Shown: positions 35,189 through 44,577 of the stretch, in pieces
How the letters are laid out: every line of letters starts with the position of its first letter
Position numbering within the stretch: position 1 is the first letter of the stretch
Assembly: GCF_900112895.1 (NCBI RefSeq)
Contig: NZ_FONL01000001.1
Span: 1 to 64,000 of the forward strand
Length of the DNA stretch: 64,000 bases
Origin: Succiniclasticum ruminis DSM 9236
GTDB taxonomy: Bacteria; Bacillota; Negativicutes; Acidaminococcales; Acidaminococcaceae
Direction of reading: 5' to 3'
Program-made: the position numbers and the translations under genes
The notes under the pieces: generated by a model
The model's input: the letters and a program-made list of their open reading frames with translations, nothing else
Told to the model about the DNA's origin: nothing
The model's database searches: none

Positions 35189-35274
35189 AAAAATACAGGG
35201 CTTCGGAATAAAACCAAAGCCCCGGTTCACAAACTCAGGTATTAGCAAGGCAGTCCGTCTGCCCCTTTGAAAGA

Positions 35275-35311
35275 AACGGTTTGCCTGTAAGATACAGGCA
35301 GTTACTCCGTT
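35275..35311 (-). terminator. Terminator of serC
   Basis: AACGG/CCGTT enclose GCCTGT/ACAGGC, followed by TTTCTTTC on the minus strand. The T run is imperfect. A second weaker hairpin (GGGCTT/AAGCCC, about 35199-35218) lies between it and the next gene. Confidence 0.55.
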
Positions 35312-35335
35312 TAAACACGGATCGCAACCGGTTCG

Positions 35336-36421
35336 TTATTTGTTTTTCTGATAGAACTCTTCCATGAACTGCGCCAGCGCCTCGCAGCCTGCCAGCGGCA
35401 TGGCGTTGTAAATGGAAGCCCGGATACCGCCTACGCTGCGGTGCCCTTTCAGTCCGCCCAGCCCGCGCTGTTTGCCTTCCTCCACAAATTTTGCTTCCAG
35501 TTCTTTGGAAGGCAGGTTGAAGGTCACGTTCATGATGGAACGGCTGGCCTTTTCCGCCCGGCCTTTATAAAATTCCGGATACTTGTCCAGCAGCGCGTAC
35601 AACAAAGCCGCTTTTTTCCGGTTCACGGCTTCCATAGCTGCCAGGCCGCCCTGTTTCTTCAGCCACTTTGCCACCTTGCCTACGATATAGATTGCAAATA
35701 CCGGCGGCGTGTTGTACAGGGAATCCTTGTTCAGTATAGTTTCATAGTTCATCATGACGGGCAGCTTTTTGTCGCGGCCGGCCACGTAATCTTTCTTCGC
35801 AATGATCAGCACCACGCCGGCGGGCCCGATATTCTTCTGTGCCCCGCTGTAAATCAGGGAGAACTTTTCTACCGGGAAAGGACGGGACAGAATTTCCGAA
35901 GACATGTCCGCGATCAGGGGCACGTCTCCCGTTTCCGGATAGGCAAAATACTCCGTGCCTTCAATGGTATTGTTACCGGTAATGTGCAGGTATGCGCAGT
36001 TTTCCGGCAGCTTCACTTCTTCCGGACGGGGCACCCGGTCGTAGCCCCGGTCTTTGGAGCTGAACACCTTCACCGCCCTGCCCACTTTTTCCGCTTCTTC
36101 AAAGGCTTTGTCGGAGAAAGAACCGGTGTCGGCATACGCCGCCGTCATCCCTTCTTTCAAAAAGTTGCAGGGCACGCAGCTGAACTGCAGGCTGCCGCCG
36201 CCGCCCATAAAGAAGATGCCGTAATCGTCCGGCAGATTCAGCAAATCTTTTATATCCTGTTTGGTTTCTTCCAGCACTTTTTCAAAAGCAGGGCTGCGAT
36301 GGCTGATTTCCAGGATGGACATCCCGGTATTGTTAAAATCCAGCAGTTCCGCCTGTACTTCTTCCAGTACTTCCAGAGGCAGGGCCGCAGGGCCCGCGTT
36401 AAAATTGAATATCCGGCTCAC
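35336..36421 (-). CDS. serC: Phosphoserine aminotransferase
   Basis: The 361-residue PLP enzyme converts 3-phosphohydroxypyruvate to phosphoserine in serine synthesis. It has NFNAGPAALPLEVLEE at the start, SILEISHRSPAFEKV, and the PLP lysine in YSGAQKNIGPAGV (about residue 196). It lies 32 bases after the DUF1015 gene on the same transcript. serA and serB are not in the window. Confidence 0.96.
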   Translation of the reverse strand: MSRIFNFNAGPAALPLEVLEEVQAELLDFNNTGMSILEISHRSPAFEKVLEETKQDIKDLLNLPDDYGIFFMGGGGSLQFSCVPCNFLKEGMTAAYADTGSFSDKAFEEAEKVGRAVKVFSSKDRGYDRVPRPEEVKLPENCAYLHITGNNTIEGTEYFAYPETGDVPLIADMSSEILSRPFPVEKFSLIYSGAQKNIGPAGVVLIIAKKDYVAGRDKKLPVMMNYETILNKDSLYNTPPVFAIYIVGKVAKWLKKQGGLAAMEAVNRKKAALLYALLDKYPEFYKGRAEKASRSIMNVTFNLPSKELEAKFVEEGKQRGLGGLKGHRSVGGIRASIYNAMPLAGCEALAQFMEEFYQKNK

Positions 36422-36453
36422 GTTGATTACTCCTTTTCAAAAAATTAACTTAA

Positions 36454-37707
36454 TTACTGTAAATCTTCCAGCAGATGCACCACCATACCGTCTCTTAATT
36501 TGGGTTCAAACCAGGTGGACTTGGGCGGCATGATCTGGCCCGCGTCCGCAACGGACATGACTTCCTGCATCAGGGTGGGGTACATGGAGAAGGCCACGGC
36601 AAATTTGCCGCTGTCCACTTTACGTTCCAGTTCCTCCAGGCCCCGGATGCCGCCCACAAAACCAATACGGTCATCCGTGCGGGGGTCGCCGATTTTCAGG
36701 ACCGGCGCCAGCAGATTGTTTTGAAGAATGGAAACATCTAATGCGGCAATCGTATCCTTCGGGTCAAAGGTACCCTCTTTGGCTCTCAGTTCATACCAGC
36801 GTCCCGCCAGATACATGCCGAAGGTGTGGCGCTTCTCCGGATGATACGCTTTGCGCATGGGCTTAATCAGGAACTTCTCTTCCACGGCCCGCATGAACGT
36901 GATTTCACTGTAACCGGCCAGATCGGCCACAACACGGTTGTAGTCCAGTATCTCCATCATGTTGTCGGGGAAGATGACGGCCTGGAAATACTCATATTCA
37001 GCATTCGCATCCTTTGCGCCCGCTTCCTTTTCCCTTTGGTCCGCCACGCGCATGGCGCCGGCGCAGCGATGATGGCCGTCCGCAATGTAAAACGCGGGCA
37101 CCGCCTCAAAGAGACGGGTGATCTCCCGGATCTGCACCGGGTCGTCTACCACATACAGGGTATTGCGCACGCCGTCTTCGGCGATAAAGTTGATGACCGG
37201 TTCCCGCTCCGCCATCAACTTCAGAATGTACGAGCTGATTTCCGGACGCTGCCGGTAGGTCAGGAACACCGGACCTGTCTGGGCTTTTGTCACGGTAATG
37301 TGACGTACCCGGTCCAGCTCCTTTTCCGTGCGGGTCAGTTCGTGCCGGCGGATGGTGCCGTTGCGGTATTCTTCCACCGCTGCCGTTGCCACCAGTCCGA
37401 TCTGGATATGCTGGTTCATCCGCTGCCGGTAAATATAAAAGCAGGGCGTCTTATCCTGTTTCATTTTGCCGCTGGTAACATAGCTGACCAGATTTTCCCT
37501 GGCCTTTGCGTAGACTTCATCACTGTAGGGGTCTGTACCTTCGGGCAGCGTGGCTTCCGATTTGGTTACTGTTAAAAAACTGAATGGATCCGCCGCGATT
37601 TTTGCGCGGGCTTCTTCCGTGTCCATTACGTCATAGGGCAGCGATGCGATTTTTGCCGCCAGTTCCAATTCCGGTCTCAATCCTCTGAAAGGTCTTACCG
37701 TTGCCAT
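36454..37707 (-). CDS. DUF1015 family protein
   Basis: The 417-residue protein has the DUF1015 opening VRPFRGLRPELELAAKIA, SLPYDVMDTEEAR, and the conserved IADGHHRCAGAMR (about residue 210). The family is cytosolic, often adjacent to serine-synthesis genes (as here, with serC), and has been linked to serine or phosphoserine metabolism by context; its reaction is not established to my knowledge. It is the first gene of the pair behind a strong promoter. Confidence 0.9.
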   Translation of the reverse strand: MATVRPFRGLRPELELAAKIASLPYDVMDTEEARAKIAADPFSFLTVTKSEATLPEGTDPYSDEVYAKARENLVSYVTSGKMKQDKTPCFYIYRQRMNQHIQIGLVATAAVEEYRNGTIRRHELTRTEKELDRVRHITVTKAQTGPVFLTYRQRPEISSYILKLMAEREPVINFIAEDGVRNTLYVVDDPVQIREITRLFEAVPAFYIADGHHRCAGAMRVADQREKEAGAKDANAEYEYFQAVIFPDNMMEILDYNRVVADLAGYSEITFMRAVEEKFLIKPMRKAYHPEKRHTFGMYLAGRWYELRAKEGTFDPKDTIAALDVSILQNNLLAPVLKIGDPRTDDRIGFVGGIRGLEELERKVDSGKFAVAFSMYPTLMQEVMSVADAGQIMPPKSTWFEPKLRDGMVVHLLEDLQ

Positions 37708-37843
37708 AGAAAAACCTCCTGTATAAAACTATAAACACTGTTCTCAGGAAAAGCATTCGCAAAACCGTGCATAATTATGCCATTTCCGATATTTTACTCA
37801 TTTCTTTTCCCGATTTGTAGTTCATTATTATAATTAATATCTA

Positions 37844-37873
37844 ATTATAGTAGTAAAAAGAGACGAATGTCAA
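37844..37873 (-). promoter_or_regulatory. Sigma-A promoter of DUF1015-serC
   Basis: TTGACA and TATAAT are 18 bases apart on the minus strand. With the azlC promoter it fills the 335-base divergent gap; the rest of the gap is A/T-rich without another clear element. Confidence 0.8.
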
Positions 37874-37975
37874 TATATGTTGTGTATCTTTCACAATTAT
37901 GCTATGCTTTTTCACAAATCCGGTTTTGTATTTGTAAAAACTGAGACAAAATCAAATTTTATTTCCTGTACAGAA

Positions 37976-38004
37976 TTGCAGAAAACAGGAACTCGCTATA
38001 TAAT
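37976..38004 (+). promoter_or_regulatory. Sigma-A promoter of azlCD
   Basis: TTGCAG and TATAAT are 17 bases apart, about 40 bases before azlC. Confidence 0.7.
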
Positions 38005-38042
38005 TAAATATTATCACAGTTTTCAAAAGGACGGTTTTTACC

Positions 38043-38738
38043 TTGCATTTTAATAAAAAAGTGATCCAACGGGCCATGCCGATATATATCGGTTACCTGT
38101 TCCTGGGGCTGGCCTGCGGTATTTTGGGACAGCAGGCGCATATCGCTCCCATCGAAGCGTTTATCATGAGCATTTTGGCTTATTCGGGCAGCGGGCAGTT
38201 CATCTGCATCGCCATGCTGCTGGACAACGCCTCGCTGTTTTCCATCCTGGTTACCAATTTTATGGTGAGCCTGCGGTACATGTTCTTTTCCACAGCCATG
38301 TACCCCCACATTAAAAACTGCTCTCTTCCTTATTCGGTAATCTTCGCCCAGAACATTACCGACGAAACTTTCGCGGTAAACCTGGACAGTTTTAATAAGG
38401 ATAAGGACTGGGATCCGCACCAGGGACTGGCATTAGGTTTTTCACCCTGTCTGGTCTGGGCCAGCGCCAACTTCATCGGCTGCACGGCGGCGGCCTGGCT
38501 GAACCCTCCCACTGAACTGGTTTCCTATATCCTGGTCGCCATGTTTTTAGGCATCTGGAGCAGTTACCTGCATGATACGGTGTTGCTGATCGCCGGGCTC
38601 CTGGGCGGCATTCTTTCTGTGCTTCTTTCCTTTGTGGTACCCTTTAAATTGCACATCGTGCTGGCCACGCTGATCGTTTCTGTGATTGCCTGCTGGCTGG
38701 AAGTAAAACATTCGAAAAAAGAAGAAGCTGACTCCTGA
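38043..38738 (+). CDS. azlC: AzlC-family branched-chain amino acid exporter subunit
   Basis: The 231-residue membrane protein has about seven hydrophobic segments and AzlC features (GYLFLGLACGILGQQ, ILAYSGSGQFICIAMLL, LRYMFFSTAMYPHIK). With the small AzlD partner it should export branched-chain amino acids or analogues (BrnFE type). The start is TTG, with AAAAGGACGG upstream. azlD follows after 75 bases. Confidence 0.9.
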   Translation: MHFNKKVIQRAMPIYIGYLFLGLACGILGQQAHIAPIEAFIMSILAYSGSGQFICIAMLLDNASLFSILVTNFMVSLRYMFFSTAMYPHIKNCSLPYSVIFAQNITDETFAVNLDSFNKDKDWDPHQGLALGFSPCLVWASANFIGCTAAAWLNPPTELVSYILVAMFLGIWSSYLHDTVLLIAGLLGGILSVLLSFVVPFKLHIVLATLIVSVIACWLEVKHSKKEEADS

Positions 38739-38813
38739 TAATAAACAATTCAGTTTCTTTATTTACAAAGATTAACACTTGCCGGAAAACAACCGGCAGA
38801 CTGGAGAATCTCA

Positions 38814-39143
38814 ATGGATAACGAATCCTTATATATTTACGGCGCCACCCTGATGATGGTAATCGGCACCTTTTCCTGCCGGGAACTTCCCCTTCTTTTA
38901 CTGCGGGGCCGTAAGCTGCCGGACTGGTTCAGCATCTGGCTGAAATACATCCCTACCGCGATTTTCGGCGCGCTGATTTTCCCCGACATATTCCTGAAGG
39001 ACAATGCACTGAACTTTTCCCTGCAGAACTACGGTCTGTGGGCCACCATCTGCGCCTTCCCTGTCGTGTATAAAACACAGTCACTGCCGGTGGCTCTCGT
39101 GGCGGGGACGGTTTTCTTCTGCATTTTTAAATACCTAATTTAG
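38814..39143 (+). CDS. azlD: AzlD-family small exporter subunit
   Basis: The 109-residue protein has three to four hydrophobic segments and the AzlD-like core GTFSCRELPLLLLRGRKLPDWF and KYIPTAIFGALIFPDIF (in two stretches). It is the obligate partner of AzlC. The 75-base gap before it contains a small GCCGG/CCGGC hairpin that could lower its relative expression. GGAG lies 7 bases before the ATG. Confidence 0.88.
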   Translation: MDNESLYIYGATLMMVIGTFSCRELPLLLLRGRKLPDWFSIWLKYIPTAIFGALIFPDIFLKDNALNFSLQNYGLWATICAFPVVYKTQSLPVALVAGTVFFCIFKYLI

Positions 39144-39205
39144 CAAAAAATATTTTCTTTCAGAATTTCAAACTCCATGTTTGTCATAAATTTTATGGGG
39201 GTTTC

Positions 39206-40870
39206 ATGATGTTTCCTGCAAGCAAAAAACAAATCAGTACAATTGCCGTTGCACTGATTTTTTCTTTTTATACGGCTGCAGCAACTGCCGCCCCTGTGGC
39301 GCCGACGGTTCGCGCCCCGGGCGCTTCTGCCGGAACGGTTCCCCGGCAAATTTCCGCGCAATCCACAGCAACCGCTCCCCAGCCTGCTGCGGAACCTGAG
39401 CAGGCATTGCAGTCCGCAACAGAAAAACCGGAAAGCACACCAGTGACAACAGCACCCGTTGAAACAACGCAGCCTGTCACTGTTTCGGCCGCCGCAACGG
39501 ATACTGCGCCTGCTGCAAGTAAGCCGGTCACAACATCACAACCAAAAACAACTGAAGCAGTCAAATCAGCCGCAGCGCAGAAACAAAGTGCAACCGTCGT
39601 CCCCGGCCACCCTTTCCGCATCCAGAATAAAGAGGAGAATTACAACTCCCTGCTATCCAAGACGGCAACCCGGAAACTGGACGCCGCCCTGGCAGACATG
39701 ATTGGCGGCTACGGGGAAAAAGTTCCGGGTCTGGCGGTCATCGTGTTCAAGAACGGCAAGGAAGTATACCGTAATATGATGGGCAACCGTTTCCTCAGTC
39801 CCCGGAACAAAAACTGGAACCTGCCCGTCACCTCCGAAAGCCGTTTCCGTGTTGCATCTATCTCTAAAATTTTTACTGCCGCAGGCTATATGAAACTGGT
39901 GGAAGAAGGCAAAATCAATCTTGACGAAGACGTGAGCCGTTACCTGGGCTTCACGCTGCGGAATCCGAACTATCCCAACAAGCCGATTACCTCCCGGATG
40001 CTTTTGTCCCACACTTCTTCCATCCGGGATTACCCCACACCTTATGTGCCTTTTAAAAGTAACGTCAAATCCTTTTTCACTTCAGCAGACTGCTGGACAC
40101 GAGGCAAAGCTCCCGGTTCGTACTTCAGCTATTGCAACCTTAATTACGTGCTGCTGGCTACCATCACAGAAAAAGTGTCCGGCCAGCGTTTTGACAAATA
40201 CATGACGAAGAACGTGCTGAGGCCTCTGGACATCAAAGGCAGCTTCAATCTCCGGGATTTTTCCTCTTCTGACCTGCAAAAAATGGGAACCCTGTACCGA
40301 AAGACAAAAGGAGAATCGGGCCGCTACTACGCCCAGATCGACGACCGGCCTATCGATTTACCAAGCGCTTCCCTGCTTTCCAGTTACCGCCCCGGAACCA
40401 ATGCCGGCATCTTTTCTCCCCAGGGAGGACTGCGAATTTCTCCGGAAGAACTGGCTCACATGCTGGAGATGCTGCTGAATCAGGGGAAGTTCAAAGGAAA
40501 AGAACTCCTAAAACCCACTACGGTACAACTGATGGAAAAACCAGTGTGGAATTACAATCCGGCCCAACCTAACGGAAACATCGAAAACGACTCCATCGAA
40601 AGCTACGGCCTGGCCCTGCAATACTTCAGCGGCAACGGTTCCACCAGACCCGCCCCCAACCGGCCTGACTTTGACCTGGTTGGTCATCTGGGAGAAGCCT
40701 ACGGTTTCATCGGCGGCCTCATGTGGCAGCCCGGCACAAAGAATGGATTCCTCTTCCTGCAGAACGGTTTCGCTACAGACTACAAACATAACAAAGGACG
40801 TTACAGTCGCAACTACCGCTGGGAAGAGAATTTCATGAAGACTATTATTGAAAATGTATTCCCGAAATAA
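39206..40870 (+). CDS. Exported serine hydrolase, beta-lactamase/PBP4* family
   Basis: The 554-residue protein has a signal peptide (TIAVALIFSFYTAAATAAP), a Thr/Pro/Ala/Gln-rich linker of about 110 residues, and a class-C-type serine hydrolase domain. The catalytic set is complete: SxxK as SISK (about residue 219), YxN as YCN (about 312) and a KTG equivalent, VGHLGEAYGF (HxG, about 490). It probably acts on a peptide or ester in the cell envelope; activity as a beta-lactamase is possible but not implied. The linker could cross the periplasmic wall layer. Confidence 0.88.
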   Translation: MMFPASKKQISTIAVALIFSFYTAAATAAPVAPTVRAPGASAGTVPRQISAQSTATAPQPAAEPEQALQSATEKPESTPVTTAPVETTQPVTVSAAATDTAPAASKPVTTSQPKTTEAVKSAAAQKQSATVVPGHPFRIQNKEENYNSLLSKTATRKLDAALADMIGGYGEKVPGLAVIVFKNGKEVYRNMMGNRFLSPRNKNWNLPVTSESRFRVASISKIFTAAGYMKLVEEGKINLDEDVSRYLGFTLRNPNYPNKPITSRMLLSHTSSIRDYPTPYVPFKSNVKSFFTSADCWTRGKAPGSYFSYCNLNYVLLATITEKVSGQRFDKYMTKNVLRPLDIKGSFNLRDFSSSDLQKMGTLYRKTKGESGRYYAQIDDRPIDLPSASLLSSYRPGTNAGIFSPQGGLRISPEELAHMLEMLLNQGKFKGKELLKPTTVQLMEKPVWNYNPAQPNGNIENDSIESYGLALQYFSGNGSTRPAPNRPDFDLVGHLGEAYGFIGGLMWQPGTKNGFLFLQNGFATDYKHNKGRYSRNYRWEENFMKTIIENVFPK

Positions 40871-40874
40871 AACG

Positions 40875-40905
40875 AATCCGGTCACTTAAGTGACCGGATT
40901 TTTTT
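40875..40905 (+). terminator. Terminator of the serine hydrolase gene
   Basis: AATCCGGTCACTT pairs perfectly with AAGTGACCGGATT, followed by a T run. Confidence 0.92.
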
Positions 40906-41015
40906 CGCAACTTCAGGCGTGGCGCGGCTTTCGAGCCTGCTTTCTGTTAATATAATAAAGACAACGTCAAATATCTTGTTGTTCATTAACTTTCCATACC
41001 TGCGTTCTAACTGTA

Positions 41016-42860
41016 TTATTCGGGAAAGCTGTCATTGCGCCGACCCGCCAATTTCGTTTTTTTCAGTTTCCATGTGTTATGTGTTACCAATGCTGCTGCC
41101 ACAATCGTAACCATAAGCAGCATCCAGGGCTTCAGCATGGGACCGCCAAACAGGGTTGCAATACCCAGGGCAAAGGGCAACAGTACAAGATTACAGATAC
41201 ACACCTTTCGCACGTTGTCTTTAACGGTTTCCACGCAGGCGCGGCTCAACGTAAAGGTAGCCGCCACGTTGCACAGATCATTGTCGGTCAGTACCACCTG
41301 GGCTGCTTTCCACACGGTTTTGGTACCGCTGCCTACGGCAAATCCGAAGTCCGCGCACTCCAGCGCCGGGGCATCGTTGTCGCCATCGCCAACCACTGCC
41401 ACCACTTCCCCGCCTTTGCGGAAAGTCTGTACCAGCTGCGCTTTATGGGTGGGCAGCAGTTCCGCCGCCACACGATCTGCGCCGGCCAGCCTGCCTAAAT
41501 ACAGACCGGCCCGTTTATTATCCCCGGTCATCACGGATGTGACAATGTTCATCTCTTTTAACCGGCGCATAGCTTCCGGCGTTTCTTTCCGAAGCTCATC
41601 GGAAAACCCGAAAATAGCATACAGGGTGCGCCCCACCGTCAGGTACCACACCGTCTTGCCCGCGTCGGACATCTGTTCCACGTACCCGTTGGTCTCCGCC
41701 GGAATCCGGGCATAGCGTTTAACAAATTCCAGGGAACCCAGCCGGATGTTTTCCTTGAAACAGCGGGCGCTGTGCCAGCCTTCCGGTGTGGACCGGACCT
41801 CTGTTACCAGAGGCAGTTTACATCCTTCCGCCGCCCCCCGCACTGCCGCAGCTTCCGGCAGTTCGCTGTCCTGCAGCATGGCTGCTGCCAGACTCAGCAG
41901 TCCGGGTTCAGAACCGTTGTTGAAGATATGGATATCCGTCAGCACCGGGTGCCCGATGGTCAGGGTTCCTGTTTTGTCAAAAATAATCAGCGATGTTTCG
42001 CCGGCATCCCCTAAAATGGTTCCATCCCGCAACAGGATGTTCTGCGCCGCCGCTTTCTGCACTGCGGTAAAGGCAGCTGTGCTGACAGCCGGCAGCAACA
42101 GTATCGGGCAGCAGCAGACAAAGATGGACACGGCAACCTGCCAGATGGGGAAAGTCGCTTTTCCGGTAAAGAAAAAGCTGAGGCAGGCCACAATAGACAA
42201 CAGGATAGAGCTGCTCACCAACCACATAGAGGGCATATCCAGAAACTGTGGCAGGGGCGCCTTACACCAGCGATCCAGATAAACGCTTCCCAGCGCTGCC
42301 GTCACGCATACACCAATATAGAAAAGAAACAGCGGCGGCAGATTCCCGTATGGCTGCCCCAGCACAAGATGGACAGCAGTAAACAATCCGCCCGCCACGG
42401 CAGCAATGGTGCTGATGAGCAACAATACCTCCGCCGAAGGAATACGCTCCTGCAGATCCTGCAACGCCTGCTGGTAAAACTGACGGCCTGCGTAGAGTAT
42501 GGGAACTAACAACACCAGTTGAAGCACGCCGCGTAAATTGACTGTATCATATGCTCCCGGCAAGTCAAACAGGCTGGCCCGGATACCGGCAGACGCCAGT
42601 AACGGCGCTACTTCTGTCCAAACCGCAATCACCAGCAACGGTATCAGACTCAGCAACGCCAGTTTTAACCGGGAAATTTGTCCGGCAACCGCACGTCCCT
42701 TTTGTTTAGGCCGCTGCCGACGTTTCGGCTGTGGTGTCGCGTCCTGCTCCGCAGCGTTAATAGACGCAGTGTCAACTTCCTGGACTGCGGAGGCTGGTTG
42801 TACTGATTCGTCCGTGCTTTTATTATTTATTTCATTCTCTGTTACGTTTTCTGATTTCAT
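41016..42860 (-). CDS. P1B-type ATPase-like protein lacking the actuator domain
   Basis: The ~614-residue protein has an acidic, probably disordered N-terminus (~50 residues), a basic patch (KRRQRPKQKGR), then six membrane segments before the P domain and two after it, matching P1B metal-pump topology. The phosphorylation motif FDKTGTLTIGHP and the hinge GDGDNDAPALECADFGFAVG are intact. The ion-path motif, normally CPC, reads CCCPILLLPA. Between the fourth and fifth segments, where a ~110-residue actuator domain with TGE belongs, there are only ~16 residues (DRWCKAPLPQFLDMPS). The N domain lacks the usual HP dipeptide. The start at 42860 has GGAG upstream; an earlier ATG lies at the transcription start. 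Transport is doubtful. Confidence 0.85.
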   Translation of the reverse strand: MKSENVTENEINNKSTDESVQPASAVQEVDTASINAAEQDATPQPKRRQRPKQKGRAVAGQISRLKLALLSLIPLLVIAVWTEVAPLLASAGIRASLFDLPGAYDTVNLRGVLQLVLLVPILYAGRQFYQQALQDLQERIPSAEVLLLISTIAAVAGGLFTAVHLVLGQPYGNLPPLFLFYIGVCVTAALGSVYLDRWCKAPLPQFLDMPSMWLVSSSILLSIVACLSFFFTGKATFPIWQVAVSIFVCCCPILLLPAVSTAAFTAVQKAAAQNILLRDGTILGDAGETSLIIFDKTGTLTIGHPVLTDIHIFNNGSEPGLLSLAAAMLQDSELPEAAAVRGAAEGCKLPLVTEVRSTPEGWHSARCFKENIRLGSLEFVKRYARIPAETNGYVEQMSDAGKTVWYLTVGRTLYAIFGFSDELRKETPEAMRRLKEMNIVTSVMTGDNKRAGLYLGRLAGADRVAAELLPTHKAQLVQTFRKGGEVVAVVGDGDNDAPALECADFGFAVGSGTKTVWKAAQVVLTDNDLCNVAATFTLSRACVETVKDNVRKVCICNLVLLPFALGIATLFGGPMLKPWMLLMVTIVAAALVTHNTWKLKKTKLAGRRNDSFPE

Positions 42861-42905
42861 GCACACAAGACTCCGAAATTTAGTATCGTGATTCACTTCA
42901 TACTA

Positions 42906-42934
42906 ATCTTAACAAGGCAGACTTTTCTTGTCAA
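42906..42934 (-). promoter_or_regulatory. Sigma-A promoter of the P1B-like gene
   Basis: TTGACA and TAAGAT are 17 bases apart on the minus strand. Transcription begins near 42899, which supports the ATG at 42860. Confidence 0.75.
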
Positions 42935-43101
42935 TTTTGCTGATACGTTTCTTCGCATTTTGCTGTATAATGTAAGAAAGGAAAACAATTAAAGCGTGAT
43001 GCATGTAATGTTTTCTAATGTCTCTCAATTTCACCAAAATCTGCACCAGAAACAGACAGATTATTCAATTTGTAAACAGCAATGCAGAAAGGAGTCTCAC
43101 C

Positions 43102-44493
43102 ATGGCAATCCTCGGCGCAGTTCAGGTCCCCCACCCGCCCCTCATCCTTCCCGAAGTGGGCCACGGGGAAGAAAAACGCATCCAGTCCACTATCGACGCA
43201 TTTGAAGCCGCTGCGAAATTCATAGCAGATTTAAAACCGGACACGGTCATCATCTCCAGCCCCCATTCCATTTTGTACTCTGATTATTTCCATATTTCAC
43301 CGGGCGCCTCAGCAAAAGGAACCATGGCCCAGTTCGGCGCGCCCCAGGTCAAGTTTACGGCAGCATATGACGAAGAACTAGTCCATGCTATTGACGCAGC
43401 TGCAAAACAGGAGGGCATCCCTGCCGGCACTTTGGGCAACCGGCAGCCGGAACTGGATCACGGAACCATGGTGCCCCTGTATTTCCTCGCCAAATACTGC
43501 AAAACCTGCAAAATCGTACGGCTGGCCCTTTCCGGTTTTTCCCTGAAAGAGCATTACCGGGTTGGCATGCTCATTGCGGAAACGGCAGAAAAGCTGAGCC
43601 GGAAGATTGCCTGGATTGCCAGCGGCGACCTGTCCCACAAACTTACAAAAAGCGGTCCTTACGGTTTTAACCCCGCAGGTCCGGAATACGATAAAAGAAT
43701 TATGGACGTAATGGGAAGCGGCAACTTTGCCGAGCTGTTTTCCTTTAAAGATACGTTTCTGGAAGAAGCCGCCGAATGCGGTCACCGTTCTTTCGTTTTA
43801 ATGGCCGGTGCCTTTGACGGGCTGGCAGTGAAAGCGGAAAAACTGAGCTATGAAGGACCCTTCGGCGTAGGGTACGGCGTCACCCTGTTCACCCCAACCG
43901 GCACAGATGAAAGCCGTCACTTCCTGAGCGCCTACGACACCATCCGGGGCAGGATGAAAGCAGAACGGCTGGCCAAAGAAGACGAGTACGTGAAACTGGC
44001 ACGGGAAGTCATCGAGCATTACGTGAAAAGCAAAGGCGGCTACCTGCGTTCCCCACAGCATATTATCCCGGAGATGACGGCGCAGAAGGCCGGCGTGTTC
44101 GTTTCGCTAAAGATCCGCGGCGCATTGCGGGGCTGCATCGGCACCATCGGCCCCATGTACGACAACGTGGCGGAAGAGATTCGGCACAATGCCATTTCCG
44201 CCTGCAGCCGCGATCCCCGTTTTACCCCGGTGCTGCCCGATGAACTGGGAGAACTGGAATACAGCGTAGACGTGTTAGGACCCATGGAACCCATCAGCTC
44301 GCCGGCCCAGCTGGACGTAAAACGGTACGGCGTGCTGGTGACCAAAGGCAGTCGCAGCGGGTTGCTGCTGCCCAACCTGCCCGGCGTGGATACCATTGAG
44401 CAGCAAGTCGATATCGCCAAACAGAAAGCCGGCATCCGTCCGGAAGAAAGCGGCTGCCAGCTGCAGCGCTTTGAAGTGATACGGCATTTCTAG
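43102..44493 (+). CDS. amrB-amrA: AmmeMemoRadiSam protein, Memo (B) fused to AMMECR1 (A)
   Basis: The 463-residue protein joins two domains. Residues ~1-265 resemble Memo, of the LigB extradiol-dioxygenase fold (AVQVPHPPLILPEVGHGEE; SSPHSI; DHGTMVPLYFL; ASGDLSHK), with conserved His and Asp that could bind iron. Residues ~285-463 are AMMECR1 (YLRSPQHIIPEM; RGCIGTIGPMY; RFTPVLPDELGELEYSVDVL). The ATG at 43102 has GAAAGGAG upstream and begins at the Memo motif. The radical SAM partner follows after 84 bases. The system is conserved and cytosolic; its product is not established to my knowledge. Confidence 0.93.
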   Translation: MAILGAVQVPHPPLILPEVGHGEEKRIQSTIDAFEAAAKFIADLKPDTVIISSPHSILYSDYFHISPGASAKGTMAQFGAPQVKFTAAYDEELVHAIDAAAKQEGIPAGTLGNRQPELDHGTMVPLYFLAKYCKTCKIVRLALSGFSLKEHYRVGMLIAETAEKLSRKIAWIASGDLSHKLTKSGPYGFNPAGPEYDKRIMDVMGSGNFAELFSFKDTFLEEAAECGHRSFVLMAGAFDGLAVKAEKLSYEGPFGVGYGVTLFTPTGTDESRHFLSAYDTIRGRMKAERLAKEDEYVKLAREVIEHYVKSKGGYLRSPQHIIPEMTAQKAGVFVSLKIRGALRGCIGTIGPMYDNVAEEIRHNAISACSRDPRFTPVLPDELGELEYSVDVLGPMEPISSPAQLDVKRYGVLVTKGSRSGLLLPNLPGVDTIEQQVDIAKQKAGIRPEESGCQLQRFEVIRHF

Positions 44494-44577
44494 TCTTTTG
44501 TTAAGCAGATAACCAACCTGCAGATACCGCCTTCACATTGTAACTTTTACCGTTTTTACATGCAAGGAGTAACAATC

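Noticed and set aside
35441-36448. 335-codon plus-strand frame opposite serC
   Set aside because: It is an antisense shadow with no motif, and no promoter or ribosome site precedes it.
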